Of a stretch of 64,000 bases of DNA, positions 47,721 through 59,738 are shown piece by piece. The translations under genes and the position numbers were made by a program. Numbering within the stretch: the stretch's first letter is position 1; the number at the start of each line of letters is the position of its first letter. Origin of the DNA: Monoplex corrugatus (taxonomy: Eukaryota > Mollusca > Gastropoda > Littorinimorpha > Ranellidae); contig JAPXFY010000031.1 in NCBI GenBank assembly GCA_030674185.1, positions 38,660,032 through 38,724,031 on the forward strand, written 5' to 3'. A model generated the notes under the pieces. That model did no database searches, was not told the origin of the DNA, and saw nothing but the letters and a program-made list of their open reading frames with translations.

Positions 47721-48470
47721 ATGAAAGGAGCCCAACCTCTATATCAGCCAGGCCTCATTTATAGAGTGTGCAATTATGTTCATCTTGTTGCTGAATACTG
47801 TAATGATTCATTGTTCTACACATGTCGCTCAAGGAAAAGATTTTTATGTATACAGTCTATCACGCAGTGAATGGGTATCTGAGTTTTGTACAGAGTTAGG
47901 GAAGGTAAATCTGTGGGGAGAGGAGATGGGCAACACCCTCATAATACTGGCCCCCAAGAAAAGTTGAGATCTCCATACCATCTGACTTTCCTATGACCTC
48001 AGCATTATGGAACAACCGTTGCCTTACCCCGTTGTGATCAAAAAGTGATATAAGAAATGACGTTTTTTTAATTCTGTCTATATGAAAATTAAAAAAAGAG
48101 ATTGAAATAAAGAAAAAAAAAAAATAGTGCAAGCAGTAAGTTGGTGTGTGTTTTTGTTTTATCGTTTATCTCCCTTACGTGTTTCTGTGTGTGTGTTCAT
48201 GAGAAAAATGTGATTTTCAAGATTTTGACCTTCTCTGCTCTGTACGGCTGCATCTTTAATAAATATTGGTCAAGGGTGTATACTGTTGAGGATTTGTGAA
48301 TGCTCAAATTTCTCAGGTAAAGAGACATGGTCAAGATCGCATGGGCTTTAAAAGTGCCTAAAATTAACTTTTCAAGATAGATGTGTGACAGCAGTGTCTC
48401 AGGAATCTTAGGCTCACCATCCAGTCTTTTTAAAAAAAATTTAAATCCCCTTTTCTAAAAGGAGAAATTA
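47721..48470. other. no gene seen
   Basis: Unique-looking sequence with A-rich runs near 48090-48125. No coding signature. Confidence 0.4.
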
Positions 48471-48474
48471 GTTA

Positions 48475-48912
48475 ATATTGGGAACAGTCATCTCACCAGA
48501 CGGTAGATGCACATCAGAAATAGCCACAGAATCAGCCAAGCCAAAACAGCATTTAAGAAGAAATGTGGTTTCTAAGAAGAATGTTGAGAGTTCCATGGAC
48601 AGCAAAGAAAACAAACGAGACAGTCTTGAAGGAGGCAGACACAAGAAGATCAGTAATAAAAAGATAAGATCAAGACAAGCAACATTTATAGGACATTTAT
48701 GAGGGAAATGGCATTAGAATACCTGGTCACAACAGGAAAACTGGAAGGGAAAGAGAACTCCAGGTAGACCCAGGGAGAAAATGTTGGACGGACTTGCAGG
48801 GTGGCTGAAGAGAGTGGGAGATGTACTTGCAGCGACAAGGGATAAATTCGTGTGGAGGGCCATGATCGCCAACTCCATGCCGCAGGGCACATGATGATGA
48901 TGATGATGCTGC
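48475..48912 (+). pseudogene. (GAT)n-tailed LINE 3' fragment with internal deletion
   Basis: [14 protein letters not shown] is followed after about 30 residues of lost sequence by [15 protein letters not shown] (frame-shifted), [13 protein letters not shown], then GKLEGK and the GGGCACATGATGATGATGAT tail at 48889-48909. The deletion removes the LLYGCEAW region. Confidence 0.85.
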
Positions 48913-49296
48913 TGACGTGAACTCACGATTTGATCATTTTAGATCTTACCCATAGCGTGGCGTCAGTCCATACATGGAATTTATTCGAGTGTGGGCATGC
49001 CATCTTGAGAAACTGAAACTTAAGAAATGTACACAAGGATGTCTGTATGTCTGTTTTGCAGAAGAAAATGTACCAGCAGGGATTTTTTTCTGCTGTTTGT
49101 GGATACATTTAAATCCGAGTTTAATTTGCTGTATGTGTCTGTTTTAATGAGTAGTCATGGATGCATAAATATGGACTGGAACAGTTCAATAGATGGACCA
49201 GGGTATCAGTAGCTGATGGTGATGATAAGAAGAAGAAAGAAAAAGGATATTTTTATGAAGAGCAAACAGTCCATGTCAAAAGCATGCTTGTTACAG
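48913..49296. other. no gene seen
   Basis: Contains 'catcttgagaaactgaaact' near 49000, a piece of repeat family E. A good acceptor-like TGCTTGTTACAG stands at 49285-49296 just before the MITE arm. Confidence 0.4.
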
Positions 49297-49343
49297 TTAA
49301 CTGTTTGACACCCGCACCCTATCCACCAACTGCGAAAACTTAA
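49297..49343. mobile_element. solo short arm of the TTAA foldback MITE
   Basis: TTAACTGTTTGACACCCGCA ... CCAACTGCGAAAAC followed by TTAA (49340-49343). It equals the short outer arm of the family, flanked by TTAA on both sides. It sits directly between an acceptor-like ACAG and the coding-like sequence from 49345. Confidence 0.75.
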
Positions 49344-49344
49344 C

Positions 49345-49417
49345 ATCGACTTCATTGAGCACAAGTTACTGGACCTCGTCATCGGTATTCTCACAGAGAG
49401 AGGCATTCCTACTCAGA
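49345..49417 (+). CDS. candidate internal exon of an unknown gene
   Basis: Reads IDFIEHKLLDLVIGILTERG and IPTQ, then one spare base before donor AGA|GTATGT (phase 1). The next candidate exon at 60638 starts in the matching phase. The left boundary is unclear: the only good acceptor (ACAG, 49296) lies on the other side of a 43-bp MITE insertion that would shift the frame into a stop; an AG at 49358-49359 gives a shorter phase-0 exon. The helical, hydrophobic look supports coding. No family recognised; a RhoGAP-like 'RG(I)xTQxVFRK' flavour was considered but is too short to claim. Confidence 0.4.
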
Positions 49418-49444
49418 GTATGTTTGTTCGCATGTGCTTGTGTG

Positions 49445-49660
49445 TTTGTGTGTAGTGTTTGTGTGTGTGTGTGTGTGTATTTGTGTGTGCCTGTTTATTG
49501 TGTGTGTGTTGTGTGTGTGTTTCGTGTTTGTGTGTGTGTGTGATTTGTGTTTGTTTATGTGTTTGTTTGTGTGAGTGTATGTGTGTTGTGTGTGTTTGGG
49601 TGTATGACTGTGTTTGTGTTTGCCTGTGTGTTTGTTTGTGTGAGTGTGTGTGTGTGTGTG
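49445..49660. repeat. (GT)n/(GTTT) microsatellite
   Basis: Interrupted GT tract starting about 28 bp after the donor of the 49345 exon and reaching the LINE start. Confidence 0.9.
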
Positions 49661-50081
49661 CCACCCGGACGGGACCGCCACCTTGCTGTGGTCGGGGGGC
49701 TTGAGGTCCCAATGATCTCTTGAGCTATGCTGACGGGGGCTACTTGCTCGAAAGATTTGTTTTTTCAATGACAGCCCCTATAACCAAGGCTGTTGACGTG
49801 GACTGGACTCTAAACAGCATAATATAATAATGCCCTTGGTAGGGTTACCCATGTCGGATAGATCAAGGGGAAGGGATGAGACGAAGCGTGGTTCCACCCT
49901 CATTTCCATTTTCTTCATACCCATCGTCATGTTCACGAGTGGTTGCCCTAAGCAACCCGTAATCCCAAGCTTGAGGTACTTGGTGAGGGGATGAGTGACT
50001 GTACGATAGTCGGTCGTTAAAGTACACTGGTTTCATGCTGGATGGTTCCAGGCGGACGGGTGCCAAGAGATTGGCCATCCA

Positions 50082-50996
50082 TTGTCCTTTCCCCAGCACG
50101 GCAGCTCTCCTGGGGTGACCGCGATATTTTTGCCATCACTGAGCCTACGTTCATGTCTAACCATAACAAACAAAAAAGAAAACGTGACAACGGGTATGAC
50201 TCGAGATTCCGAGGATGAAACACTACAGGCAACAGGTTTTTGGGCAGCATGGTTAGTGGTGGTGGGCATTGAGGATGAAAAACCCATCTGGAAATTAAGT
50301 CCCTTTGCCATACAGAAGGGATTTCAAGCCCTTATTGGAAACCCCAAAACCATAAAAAAAAAAGCTGCAAAATGGAGATTACCTTGTGGAGTGCAAGGAC
50401 AACAAGCAGTCAGATCGCTTGCTTAGAGCATCGGTACTGTTGACCGTGCAATAAAAGTCACTCCACACAAAGGACTGAACAGCAGCAAAGGAGTCATCAG
50501 GTGCCCTGAGCTGAGAGGAGTATCGGAAGAGGAGATCTGAACGGAACTGAAAAGCCAGGGCGTTGTAGAGGTACGCCAGGCCATGTTCCAAAAAGGGTCT
50601 GAAAAAATCCCAACAAACATGCTCTTCCTTACATTTTGCTCTCCTGCTATACCCCAAGACCTGAGAATTGGATACTTGAAAGTGAAAGTGTCATTGTATG
50701 TGCCATCACCAATGCGCTGCTTCCGCTGTCAAAAGTTTGGCCATATCAAGGACAGGTGCACTGAAACCGAAAAGTGTGCTATGTGCGCAAAGGAGGCACA
50801 TGAGGGGAGATGTGAAGGTCCACAAAATTGTATAAATTGTGGAGGTAACCATCCATCATCCTCCAAAGATTGCCCCATATGGTATAAGGAACAGGCAATC
50901 CAACGACTGAAAGCAGAAAAGAAAATACCTTTCCACGAAGCCAAAAGAATTTCAACATTATTTCCAAACCAGCACAACCTAAAGATGGAGGAGTAA
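50082..50996 (+). pseudogene. LINE ORF1, zinc-knuckle RNA-binding protein
   Basis: Segments in three frames: KPIWKLSPFAIQKGFQALIG (a conserved N-terminal region), then VTPHKGLNSSKGVIRCPEL and QGVVEVRQAMFQKG, then 50583-50996 with three knuckles: CFRCQKFGHIKDRC, CAMCAKEAHEGRC and CINCGGNHPSSSKDC. This arrangement is usual for ORF1 of Jockey/I-type elements, where the protein coats the element RNA. Frameshifts near 50400 and a stop near 50540 inactivate it. Confidence 0.85.
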
Positions 50997-51010
50997 CAGG
51001 TGGAGTATGT

Positions 51011-54000
51011 TTGCTGCTACACAAGTCCGTTTTGTTTAGTTCTATTAATCTGAACACCCGTTTGCAAGCAGTAGGGGCAAGGGTATCTCTAAAGAAAACA
51101 ATAACCATCTGCTCTGTATACCTCCCTCCATCTGTTGCTGTTGCAAAAGAAGAACTGGTTGATTTGATTGAGGAACTTCCAAAACCTTTTCTGTTGTTGG
51201 GCCATTTGAATGGCCATTCCATGCTTTGGGGTAGTGAAGATACTTAGCGCGAGGTCTCTTACTGGAAGAAGTCTTCTCCGATTTAAACTTATGCTGTCTA
51301 AACGATGGATCTCCGACATATAATCATCCTGCTAATGGTATACTTTCCTGTTTGGATTTATCACTGTGTGATGCTTCGCTGGTTTTGGAATGTGAGTGGA
51401 AAGTTCTGGATGATCTGCATGGAAGTGACCATCTTCCAGTTGTCTAAACAAATCCAAGCGTTGGACTTGAGTCTCTACCGGAGCGCTTGGTTTTTCGCAG
51501 AGCTGACTGGGATTTGTTGAAGAGGGCTGTGCGGAGTGATTTGGAGGAAGAAAGGGTCCTGCAGAGTGATGATCCAGTAGACACTCTAACGCAGATCATC
51601 CTAAGCTGTGCCAAACAAGCCATTCCCACATCGTCAGAGAAAGCGCACATGCCTAAAACACCATGGTTTACTTCCGAATGTAAACAGATAAAACAAGAAC
51701 GCAAGAAAACTCAACGTCGCGTGTTTCAAATTCCATCAGCGGACAATGTTCGAGCTCATCAAAAACTGCCAGCTAAGTCAAGATACATCTTTAAAAGAAA
51801 TAAACAATAGTTCTGGAGAAAGTTTTGCTCGACATTGAATCCCGAACTTCAACCTCTGTCCACCATCTGAAAGTGTCAGATTGTCTGATTACTGACAAAA
51901 AAGCCGTCTCTAATATATTGGCGTCGACCATCGAAAAGAACTCTTCCTTAGCCAATAAATCAGCGTCTTTCGAAAACACAAATTGGTGAAAGAAAAGAAA
52001 GCTTGTAACTTCGTCTCTGATAACACGGAAGAGTACAGTCTCCCACTGACATTAGAAGAATTAAAAGACGTTCTTGTGACTTGCTTGACTCTTCTCCTGG
52101 TTTAGATGAAGTTCATTATAAACTGGTGAAGCATCTCCTGGAAAAGGGTTTGGAAATACTGTTGAAAGTGTATAATTACATATGGATGACAGGATTCTTT
52201 CCTCCCTCATGGTGGAAAGCCCTGATCGTTCCTCTGCCTAAACCTGGAAAAGATGTATCCAATCCATCCAATTATCGACCAATAGCCCTAACCAGTTGTC
52301 TTTGCAAAGTGTTGGAGAAAATGGTCAATAAGAGACTGATGTGGAAACTGGAGAATGACGCATCTTGGCTAAAGGAAATGCGGTTTTTCGCAAGCACCAT
52401 TCCACAGTAGATCATTTAATTCGTCTTGAAACGACCATCCGTAATGCATTTCTGAAGAAACAGCATGCAGTGGCTGTCTTCTTTGATTTAGAGAAAGCCT
52501 ATGATACGACCTGGAAATCGGGAATTCTTATGGATCTACACGAATTGGGTTTTCGGGGTCACCTACCTACGTTTATCCAAACGTTTTTGGCCAATCAACA
52601 GTTTCAAGTACGGGTTGGTACTACTCTATCGGATATCCATGAGCAAGAGCTGGGTGTACCACAAGGGACCATTCTCTCTCCTGCGCTGTTCAGTATCAAG
52701 ATCAACAACATAGTCAAATCAGTACGGCAGGCTCAGACTGTTCCCTGTTTGTGGACGATTTTGCAGTTTACGCAAGTGGAAGCTTCTATGCAGGCGTTCA
52801 GCGGCGGCTGCAATTGTGTGTAGATAGGATCCAGCAGCGGGCAGAGACAAACGGCTTTACTTTATCAGCAACCAAAACAGTGTATTCACTTTCATAACAT
52901 GCAAAAATTCTTTGCTGCCCAGAAATTCGTCAGGGACAGTGCATCATCCCAGCTGTAAAAGAAGCAAAAGTCCTGGGATTGATTTTTGATGAAAACTTTA
53001 ACTTTCTCAGTCATATCCAACATCTCAAAACATCGTGCCAGAAAGCTCTGAATATTTTTCGAGTTGTAGCTCATACAGACTGGGGTGCCGACAAGAAAAC
53101 ACTATTACACCTGTACGAGCTTTAATTCGCTCTAAACTGGACTATGGCTGCGTAGTATATGGGTCTGCAAGAGAGTCGTATCTAAAGGCACTTATTCCCA
53201 TTCACCATCAAGGGCTGCGCCTATGTCTTGGTGCATTCAGAACAACTCCTGTGTATAGTCTGTATGCAGAGGCAGGGGAACCCTCCCTGAACAACCGTAG
53301 ACTGAAACTAAGTTTAAATTTCTGTTTGAAACTGTTTTCTGAACCGGAAAACCCAGCTTACGACAGTGTCTTCAATCCCAGATTTCAAAGTGACTTTGAA
53401 AAGCATCCAAAATTGACTCCTCCTTTGGGGCTGCGTATCCGCCCCCATATGGAAAAAGCAGATATAAATTTAGCAGTTATTAACGACTTCTCGAAATTTC
53501 CAGATAGTCCACCATGGACGTTGAAAACACCAAAGGTTTTGTTTTGATCTTGTTTCCTTTCGTAAAGACGATACCAGTGCACTAGCGTACAATCGTTTTA
53601 TGCGGAACTGTGTGAAAAATCTCCGTCATCCCACAGAAATCTTCAATGATGGGTCCAAGTGTGATGAAGGTAATGCTGCCGCTGTCTTTTGCTCCGAGAT
53701 TCCCAATCGAGCATTTTCAAAACATATTCCATCAGAAAGTTCTCTTTACACTGCTGAACTGACTGCTCTGGTTTTGGCACTAAAAATGGTGTCCCAATCC
53801 AAGCACAGAGTTTCTCATTTTTTCTGATTCCCTTTCTGCTTTGCAGGCAATTGCTTGCCGAAACACTAATCATCTGAACTAGTGAAGTTCTTTGAAGTGT
53901 ATTCTACTCTTGCAAATGAAGGTTATGAGATTGTTTTTGCCTGGATTCCTGGCCATGTTGTTTTTGGAGGCACCTCCTCCTCAATTGCTGGGACTTATAC

Positions 54001-54070
54001 GATGTAAGACAAAAGCACTACATGGCGAACTCCTTAAAGAAGCTCTTCCAAGACGTCCCCCCTGATGCAA
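51011..54070 (+). pseudogene. LINE ORF2: endonuclease, reverse transcriptase, RNase H
   Basis: Endonuclease pieces: TICSVYLPPS, LLLGHLNGHSMLWGS (usual G-D-x-N is altered to GHLN) and GSDHLPV near 51428. RT: SSPGLDEVHY (52085), YRPIALTSCLCKVLEKMVN, FFDLEKAYDTTW, GVPQGTILSPALF, and FVDDFAVY in another frame (about 52750). Then ALIRSKLDYGCVVYGSA and an RNase H with NDGSK (usual TDGS), YTAELTALVLAL and SDSLSALQ, closing with AWIPGH. At least seven frameshifts or stops. Dead, but most catalytic blocks are still readable. Confidence 0.88.
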
Positions 54071-54414
54071 TTTTCCAGTTTTTACAAGAGATCAACTTGA
54101 TGTGATTTTACGTGTTTTTCTTTAATAGCATTTTAGATTTGCAAGGTTGACGTTGAACATAGTTTTTAACTGTTGTCTTTAATCTTAACGGGTTGTTCTT
54201 TTCTTTTTGACATGGTGTTAGCCCTGATATGGCTCTAGTAGTCGGCTGGGCTATAAGCAATATGAATTGAATTGAATTGAAATGTGTGCGCACACGTGTT
54301 TGTTTGTCTGTTGTGTTTGTATACAGGCATGCGTGCGTGTGTGTGTGTGTGCATGCATGCGTTCGTGCCTGTGTGTGCGTGTGTATGTGCGTGCGCGCGT
54401 GTATATGTGTATAA

Positions 54415-54551
54415 ATCCAGATTTTTCCCATCAGAAGAACTAGATTCGATCCTGCCTGGGTACCACCTGACGGGCAAAGGGTGGAGATCATTCTGATACC
54501 CGAGGTCAACATGTGTGCTGATGACCTGTTTAGTGCCTTAGTGTTTATACG

Positions 54552-54601
<50 letters not shown>

Positions 54602-54830
54602 GTCCGTTGGGGCACCACTGAAGATTTTGCAACCAACTTCCCCACTCCTCACGGTCCTCAGCTTTCCACAGAACAATGTTCCATTCAAGGCATTTATACG
54701 CATAAAGAACATCAAATACGAGCGTTAAAGATCCTGTAATTCGTGTCAGTGTCCTGATGGTTTGTGGATGCATACCCGCTGCAGACGGAGTATGCTGACA
54801 GTGCGGCAACATAACGCCCAAACAGTATGG
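54415..54830 (+). repeat. SINE family F copy with (ATC)n
   Basis: tRNA-like 'agattcgatcctg', then 'gggcaaagggtggagatc', 'gaggtcaacatgtgtgc' and 'tgtttatacgca', a 54-bp ATC run (54552-54602), and a second fragment with 'tttatacgcataaagaacat', 'gcgttaaagatcctgtaat' and 'tggatgcatacc'. Confidence 0.65.
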
Positions 54831-54886
54831 GCAAAACAGCGTGCATCCACGCTTCCGATAACACGCGCTCAAAAAAACAAAAAAAC

Positions 54887-55276
54887 AAAAAACAGACTAG
54901 AAGAGAAGACAACACAGCACGGTATGGCACAGCATACGACAGCACGGTACAAAAAACAGACTAGAAGAGAAGACAACACAGCACGGCATGGCACAGCATA
55001 CAACAGCACAGTACAAAAAACAGACTAGAAGAGAAGACAACACAGCACGGCATGACACAGCATACGACAGCACGGTACAAAAAACAGACTAGAAGAGAAG
55101 ACAACACAGCACAGCATGGCACAGCATACGACAGCACAGTACAAAAAACAGACTAGAAGAGAAGACAACACAGCACGGCATGGCACAGCATACAACAGCA
55201 CAGTACAAAAAACAGACTAGAAGAGAAGACAACACAGCACGGCATGGCACAGCATACGACAGCACAGTACAAAAAA
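54887..55276. repeat. 64-bp tandem repeat, six copies
   Basis: Units of ACAGACTAGAAGAGAAGACA, ACACAGCACGGCATGGCACA and GCATACGACAGCACGGTACA + AAAA. Only a few substitutions, so recent. Confidence 0.93.
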
Positions 55277-55905
55277 TCACAAAAAACAACACAGTACAGC
55301 ACGGCATAGCACGGCACAGCACAATACAACACAACACAGTACAGCACGGCACAGCACAATACAGCACAACACAGCACAGCACAATACAGCACAACACAGC
55401 ACAGAACGGCACAGAACAATACAGCACAGAACAATGCAGCACAACACAGCACAGAACGGCACAGCACAGCACAATACAACACAACATGGCACAGCACGGC
55501 ACAGCACAATACAACACAACATGGCACAGCACGGCACAGCACAATGCAGCACAACACAGCACAGAAAGGCACAGCACAATACAGCACAGCACAATACAAC
55601 ACAACATGGCACAGCACGGCACAGCACAATACAACACAACATGGCACAGCACGGCACAGCACAATGCAGCACAACACAGCACAGAACAATACAGCACAGC
55701 ACAATACAACACAACATGGCACAGCACGGCACAGCACAATACAACACAACATGGCACAGCACAATACAGCACAACACAGCACAGAACGGCACAGAACAAT
55801 ACAGCACAGCACAATACAGCACAGCATGGCACAGCACGACAGTGCAATACAGCACAGCATGGCACAGCACAAAAAGAATCACAAAAAATAGCTCAGCACA
55901 GCACA
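55277..55905. repeat. pentanucleotide (ARCAC)n satellite
   Basis: Strict 5-bp periodicity built from AGCAC, AACAC, AATAC, GGCAC, AACAT and AGAAC pentamers, with higher-order repeats such as AATACAACACAACATGGCAC. Because 5 is not a multiple of 3, every frame translates to a 5-residue repeat (QHSTA, HNTTQ and others) and long spurious frames appear on both strands. Confidence 0.95.
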
Positions 55906-56213
<308 letters not shown>

Positions 56214-56221
56214 CTGGTAGC

Positions 56222-56444
56222 TTGTCTACACCAGTAAGGGAGAAAAGACGGGAAATTGAAGAAACAGAAGAATACTCAGATCCTTGCCCCGATAGTCACA
56301 TGTACATAAATTCGAAAATTACGTTACAAGAAATTAAAGATGCCCTTCTCTCGTTGAGCAACAAAAAAATCGGCTGTAAGACTGGATGGCGTTTCGTATA
56401 CCCTTTTAAATCATTTACCTGAGAAATGGATTGAATACTTACAC
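56222..56444 (+). pseudogene. LINE RT, N-terminal piece
   Basis: Reads INSKITLQEIKDALLSLSNK and, after a frameshift, LPEKWIEYLH, the entry to the RT domain. It breaks at the ACTTACAC duplication and resumes at 57836 in a compatible frame. Confidence 0.8.
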
Positions 56445-57835
56445 TATCATCATCATCATCAGGTGCCCTGCCACATGACGTTGGCGACCATGGATTTCCA
56501 ACCATCTCTATCTCTCGTTGCCCCCAGCGTCTCTCCCACCTCATCCCGAGCCACTCTGCAAGTCCGTCCAGCATTCTCTCTCCTGGGTCTACTTGGTGCT
56601 GTCTTTCCCTCCAGCTTTCCCGTTGTGACCAGGTGCTCCAAATCCCCCTTCCTCATAAAATGGCCTATAAATGTTGCCTGTCTTTTCCTAATCTTCCTTA
56701 TGAGTGATCTACTTGTGTCTGCCTCCATCAAGACTGTCTCGTTTGTTTTCTTTGCTGTCCATGGGACTCTCAACATTCTTCTGAGAAACCACATCTCGGC
56801 TGCCTCAATCTTGCTCTGGCTTTGCTTGCTGACTGTCCACGCCTCGCATCCGTACAACAGTATTGGTTCTATATAACATTCAAGGACTATCTTTCTGATG
56901 TTAATTGATAGGCATTTGTTGGTAAGAATGCTTGTCATCTTCTTGAATGTTGTTTTGGCTTGGCCGATTCTGCCAGCTATTTCCGATGTGCATCTGCCAT
57001 CTGATGAAATGACCGTTCCCAGGTATTTGAACTTATTAACCTGTGTCAAGGTTGTGCCATCTGCTGTTATTTTGCATAAGGGGATTTCATGTTTTTTACT
57101 GATCACCATGACTTCAGTCTTCCTGCTGTTTAGTTCCAACCCCTTACCTTTGCTTTCTATTTCTAGTATATTCACAAGGTTTTGTAGGTCCCTTTCATTT
57201 TCTGCAATTAGCACGGTGTCATCTGCGTACCGAATGTTGTTTATCATTTTCCCTCCAACCTTTAATCCAGGGTCTTCTTCTAGGTTTCTCATGATGTTTT
57301 CGCTGTATAGTGAAAACATCTAGTGACAAAACAACCCTGTCTGACTCCTTTTGATGTTTTGGAAAGAGTTTATATTGTTTTCTATTCTCATTGTAGCTGT
57401 TTGTTCTCAGTACATATACCTGATTATTCGTAGATCTTTTCCATCAACATTGAGTCTGTCAGGCTGGTTGATCAATTATTCATGCCGTACCCGATCGAAA
57501 GCCTTGGTATAGTCAACAAAGCATAAATACAAATCCTTATTCATCTCAATTGACCTCTCTGTGATAGTTCTTAGGATGTATATGGCATTAATAGTTCCTT
57601 TCCCTTCCACAAATCCACACTGTTCTTTTGCTATTTCTCTTTTGATTCTATTCATTGTCCTCATCATGATTATTCTTAACAGGATTTTTGTTACATGACT
57701 CATCAAACTGATTGTGCGATGGAGTTCGCATTCTATAGTCCCTGTCTTCTTTGCAAGTGCAATGAAAATTGATTTTGACATATCTTTGGGGATTTTTCCA
57801 GTGTCATAAATTTCATTTAGGAAATGAAATTTATG
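56445..57835 (-). pseudogene. (GAT)n-tailed LINE inserted antisense in another LINE
   Basis: Coding strand is minus. 57781-57476 holds RT blocks ending FVDYTKAFDRVRHE; 57319-56459 holds FSLYSENIMRN, IRYADDTVLIAEN (intact YADD), [52 protein letters not shown] and GKLEGKTAP. The QG(C)xLSP block between them is frame-shifted. Left edge is (ATC)n, the 3' tail; flanks ACTTACAC at 56437-56444 and 57836-57843. 5' truncated within the RT. The longest and best-preserved copy of this family in the window. Confidence 0.9.
57800..57835. repeat. 31-bp palindrome at the LINE 5' junction
   Basis: CATAAATTTCATTT and AAATGAAATTTATG are perfect inverses around AG (about 57805-57835), ending exactly at the target duplication. 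Confidence 0.8.
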
Positions 57836-59738
57836 ACTTACACAATATCATACTAAAATGTTGGGGAAGTGGTTGCATACCTGACATTTGGAAGACTTCA
57901 TTCGTGTTACCTATACCAAAAGCTAATAAACCCCTCTCTCATCCAGGTAGTTACAGACCTATCTCACTTACATCCCGTATTTCAAAACTCATGGAAAAAA
58001 TTATATTGAATCGACTTACTTACTTTGTGTGAGAAAAATAATATAATACCTATTAACCAATCTGGGTTTCAAAAAGGTAGATCACCAACAGACCAGTTAG
58101 TCAAGTTAACAACTCAAATCAAAAATCAGTTTGCTAAAAGAAAAGTCTTAGCTACCTTTTTTGATCTTAAAAAAGCGTATGACAAAGTCTGGCATGCGAG
58201 ACTTTTGTTAAAATTAAAATACATAGGTCTAAATGGTAATCTTTATTATTTTATCAAAGCGTTTATAAGTGACCGAAGTATAGTCGCTAAAATAGGTAAT
58301 ACATACTCTGAAAAACGATCTGTAAACATGGGAATTCCACAGGGTTCCGTAATATCTCCTTTGTTATTTAATATTTTGATTTATGACCTGCCAACACAAG
58401 TCTCAATGTAAACGTAGCTCAGTACGCTGATGGTATAGCGATTTGGATGAACGTTTCGTTGAAAAGGAAGACTTCCTTAAGAGAATTAAACTACATTAAA
58501 AAGGTATATCAACGTGAAATTAACCATATTTCCACGTATTTGACGGATAACGGTCTAGAAATATCCAATGAAAAGACTCACATGATGCTTTTTAATAATG
58601 GTCTTAGTCCTAAAGAGGTACCGTTGTTTAAAATTGGTAATGAGGAACTGAAGTGTGCTACTCAGGTGAAATTTCTGGGAGTACACTTGACTTCTAGTTT
58701 ACAGTGGAAAGAACATATTGATGCCTTGTTATATAAAGCTATGAAAAGCTGTAACTTAATGAAAATTATTAGTAAACAGTCTTGGGGACAGGACACTAAA
58801 ACGTTGTTACATCTTGTAACAGCTTTAGTCAGATCGAAGTTGGTTTATGGCCAAGAGGTGTATTTTTCAGCTCCAAAATGCTATTTGAAAAAAACTTAAA
58901 AGCTTAGATAGTAAAAGCATTTTAATGTGCTCTTGGGGTACCGGTATATACAAAAATGCAAGATGTATATAAAACAGCCGGTATCCTTCCTTTGGAAGAT
59001 TGGAGGAAGTTATCAGCTGCTAACTATATAGTGAGAGCAAATGCAGTAGCTAATTATGCTGATACGGAACTTAAAATTCGGTCTGACATTCATTTCCCCA
59101 AGAGAGCAAGAACAATAAAGGCACAAGAAACAATATCCACTTACACAAATGAGTTTTTCGAAATTTCCTGCGTAGTACCTAACAAAGTTTCACATAGGTT
59201 GATATGTTGTCCTCTACCTCCCTGGGGATTGTCCAAAGCAGCTTTTGATATCAATTACATTGATAACGATTTGAGAAAAGATATTAATCCACACTTGTTA
59301 GCAATTGATGTTCTGTCACATCTCCATACAAAATATTTAAATTCTTTGAAAATCTTTACTGATGGCTCTGTTGTAGATGATGGTGCAGCAGGCACTGGCT
59401 TTCTAATTCCAAAATTTAAAGTAGAAAAGGCTTACTCTTTGGGACTGGGGCATTCAATCTTCACTTCTGAATTAGTTGCCATCCTGATGGCACTGAAATA
59501 CATAGTAGATCTACCCATAACTTTGTTTAGTATCCTATTATGTGTAGATTCGAAATCTGCATTACAATCCCTAAAAAGTTGCCAATACAAAGTAAATAGT
59601 ACGTTAATATTTGAGATAAACTTTCTAATTCATTGTTTGATAACAAATAATACTCAAGTTACTTTTGTTGGATCCCATCACACTGTGGTATCATACATAA
59701 ATGATCGGGTCGACAGAATAGCTAAAGTGCAGCATTGA
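57836..59738 (+). pseudogene. LINE RT and RNase H, 3' part of the split element
   Basis: RT blocks: IPDIWKTSFVLPIPKANKPL, YRPISLTSRISKLMEKIIL, ATFFDLKKAYDKVW, MGIPQGSVISPLLFNIL, then AQYADGIAIW where the catalytic YADD reads YADG, and VRSKLVYGQEVYF. After a stop at 58897 the frame resumes at 58956. RNase H: KIFTDGSVVDDGAAGTGF, FTSELVAILMAL, CVDSKSALQSL and FVGSHHTVVSY...RVDRIAK. Frameshifts at about 58025 and 58405. No longer functional. Confidence 0.88.

Larger units (their letters stand above)
49660..54285 (+). mobile_element. near full-length non-LTR retrotransposon with RNase H, decayed
   Basis: A GC-rich leader (CCACCCGGACGGGACCGCCA at 49660) precedes ORF1 and ORF2, and the element ends with a tail CCCTGATATGGCTCTAGTAG plus (GAATT)n at 54215-54285. 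ORF order is Gag-like zinc-knuckle protein, AP endonuclease, RT, RNase H. Many frameshifts and stops. The RNase H domain points to the I/Nimb/Ingi-like group, but the clade is not assigned. It lies between exons of the unknown second gene. Confidence 0.88.
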
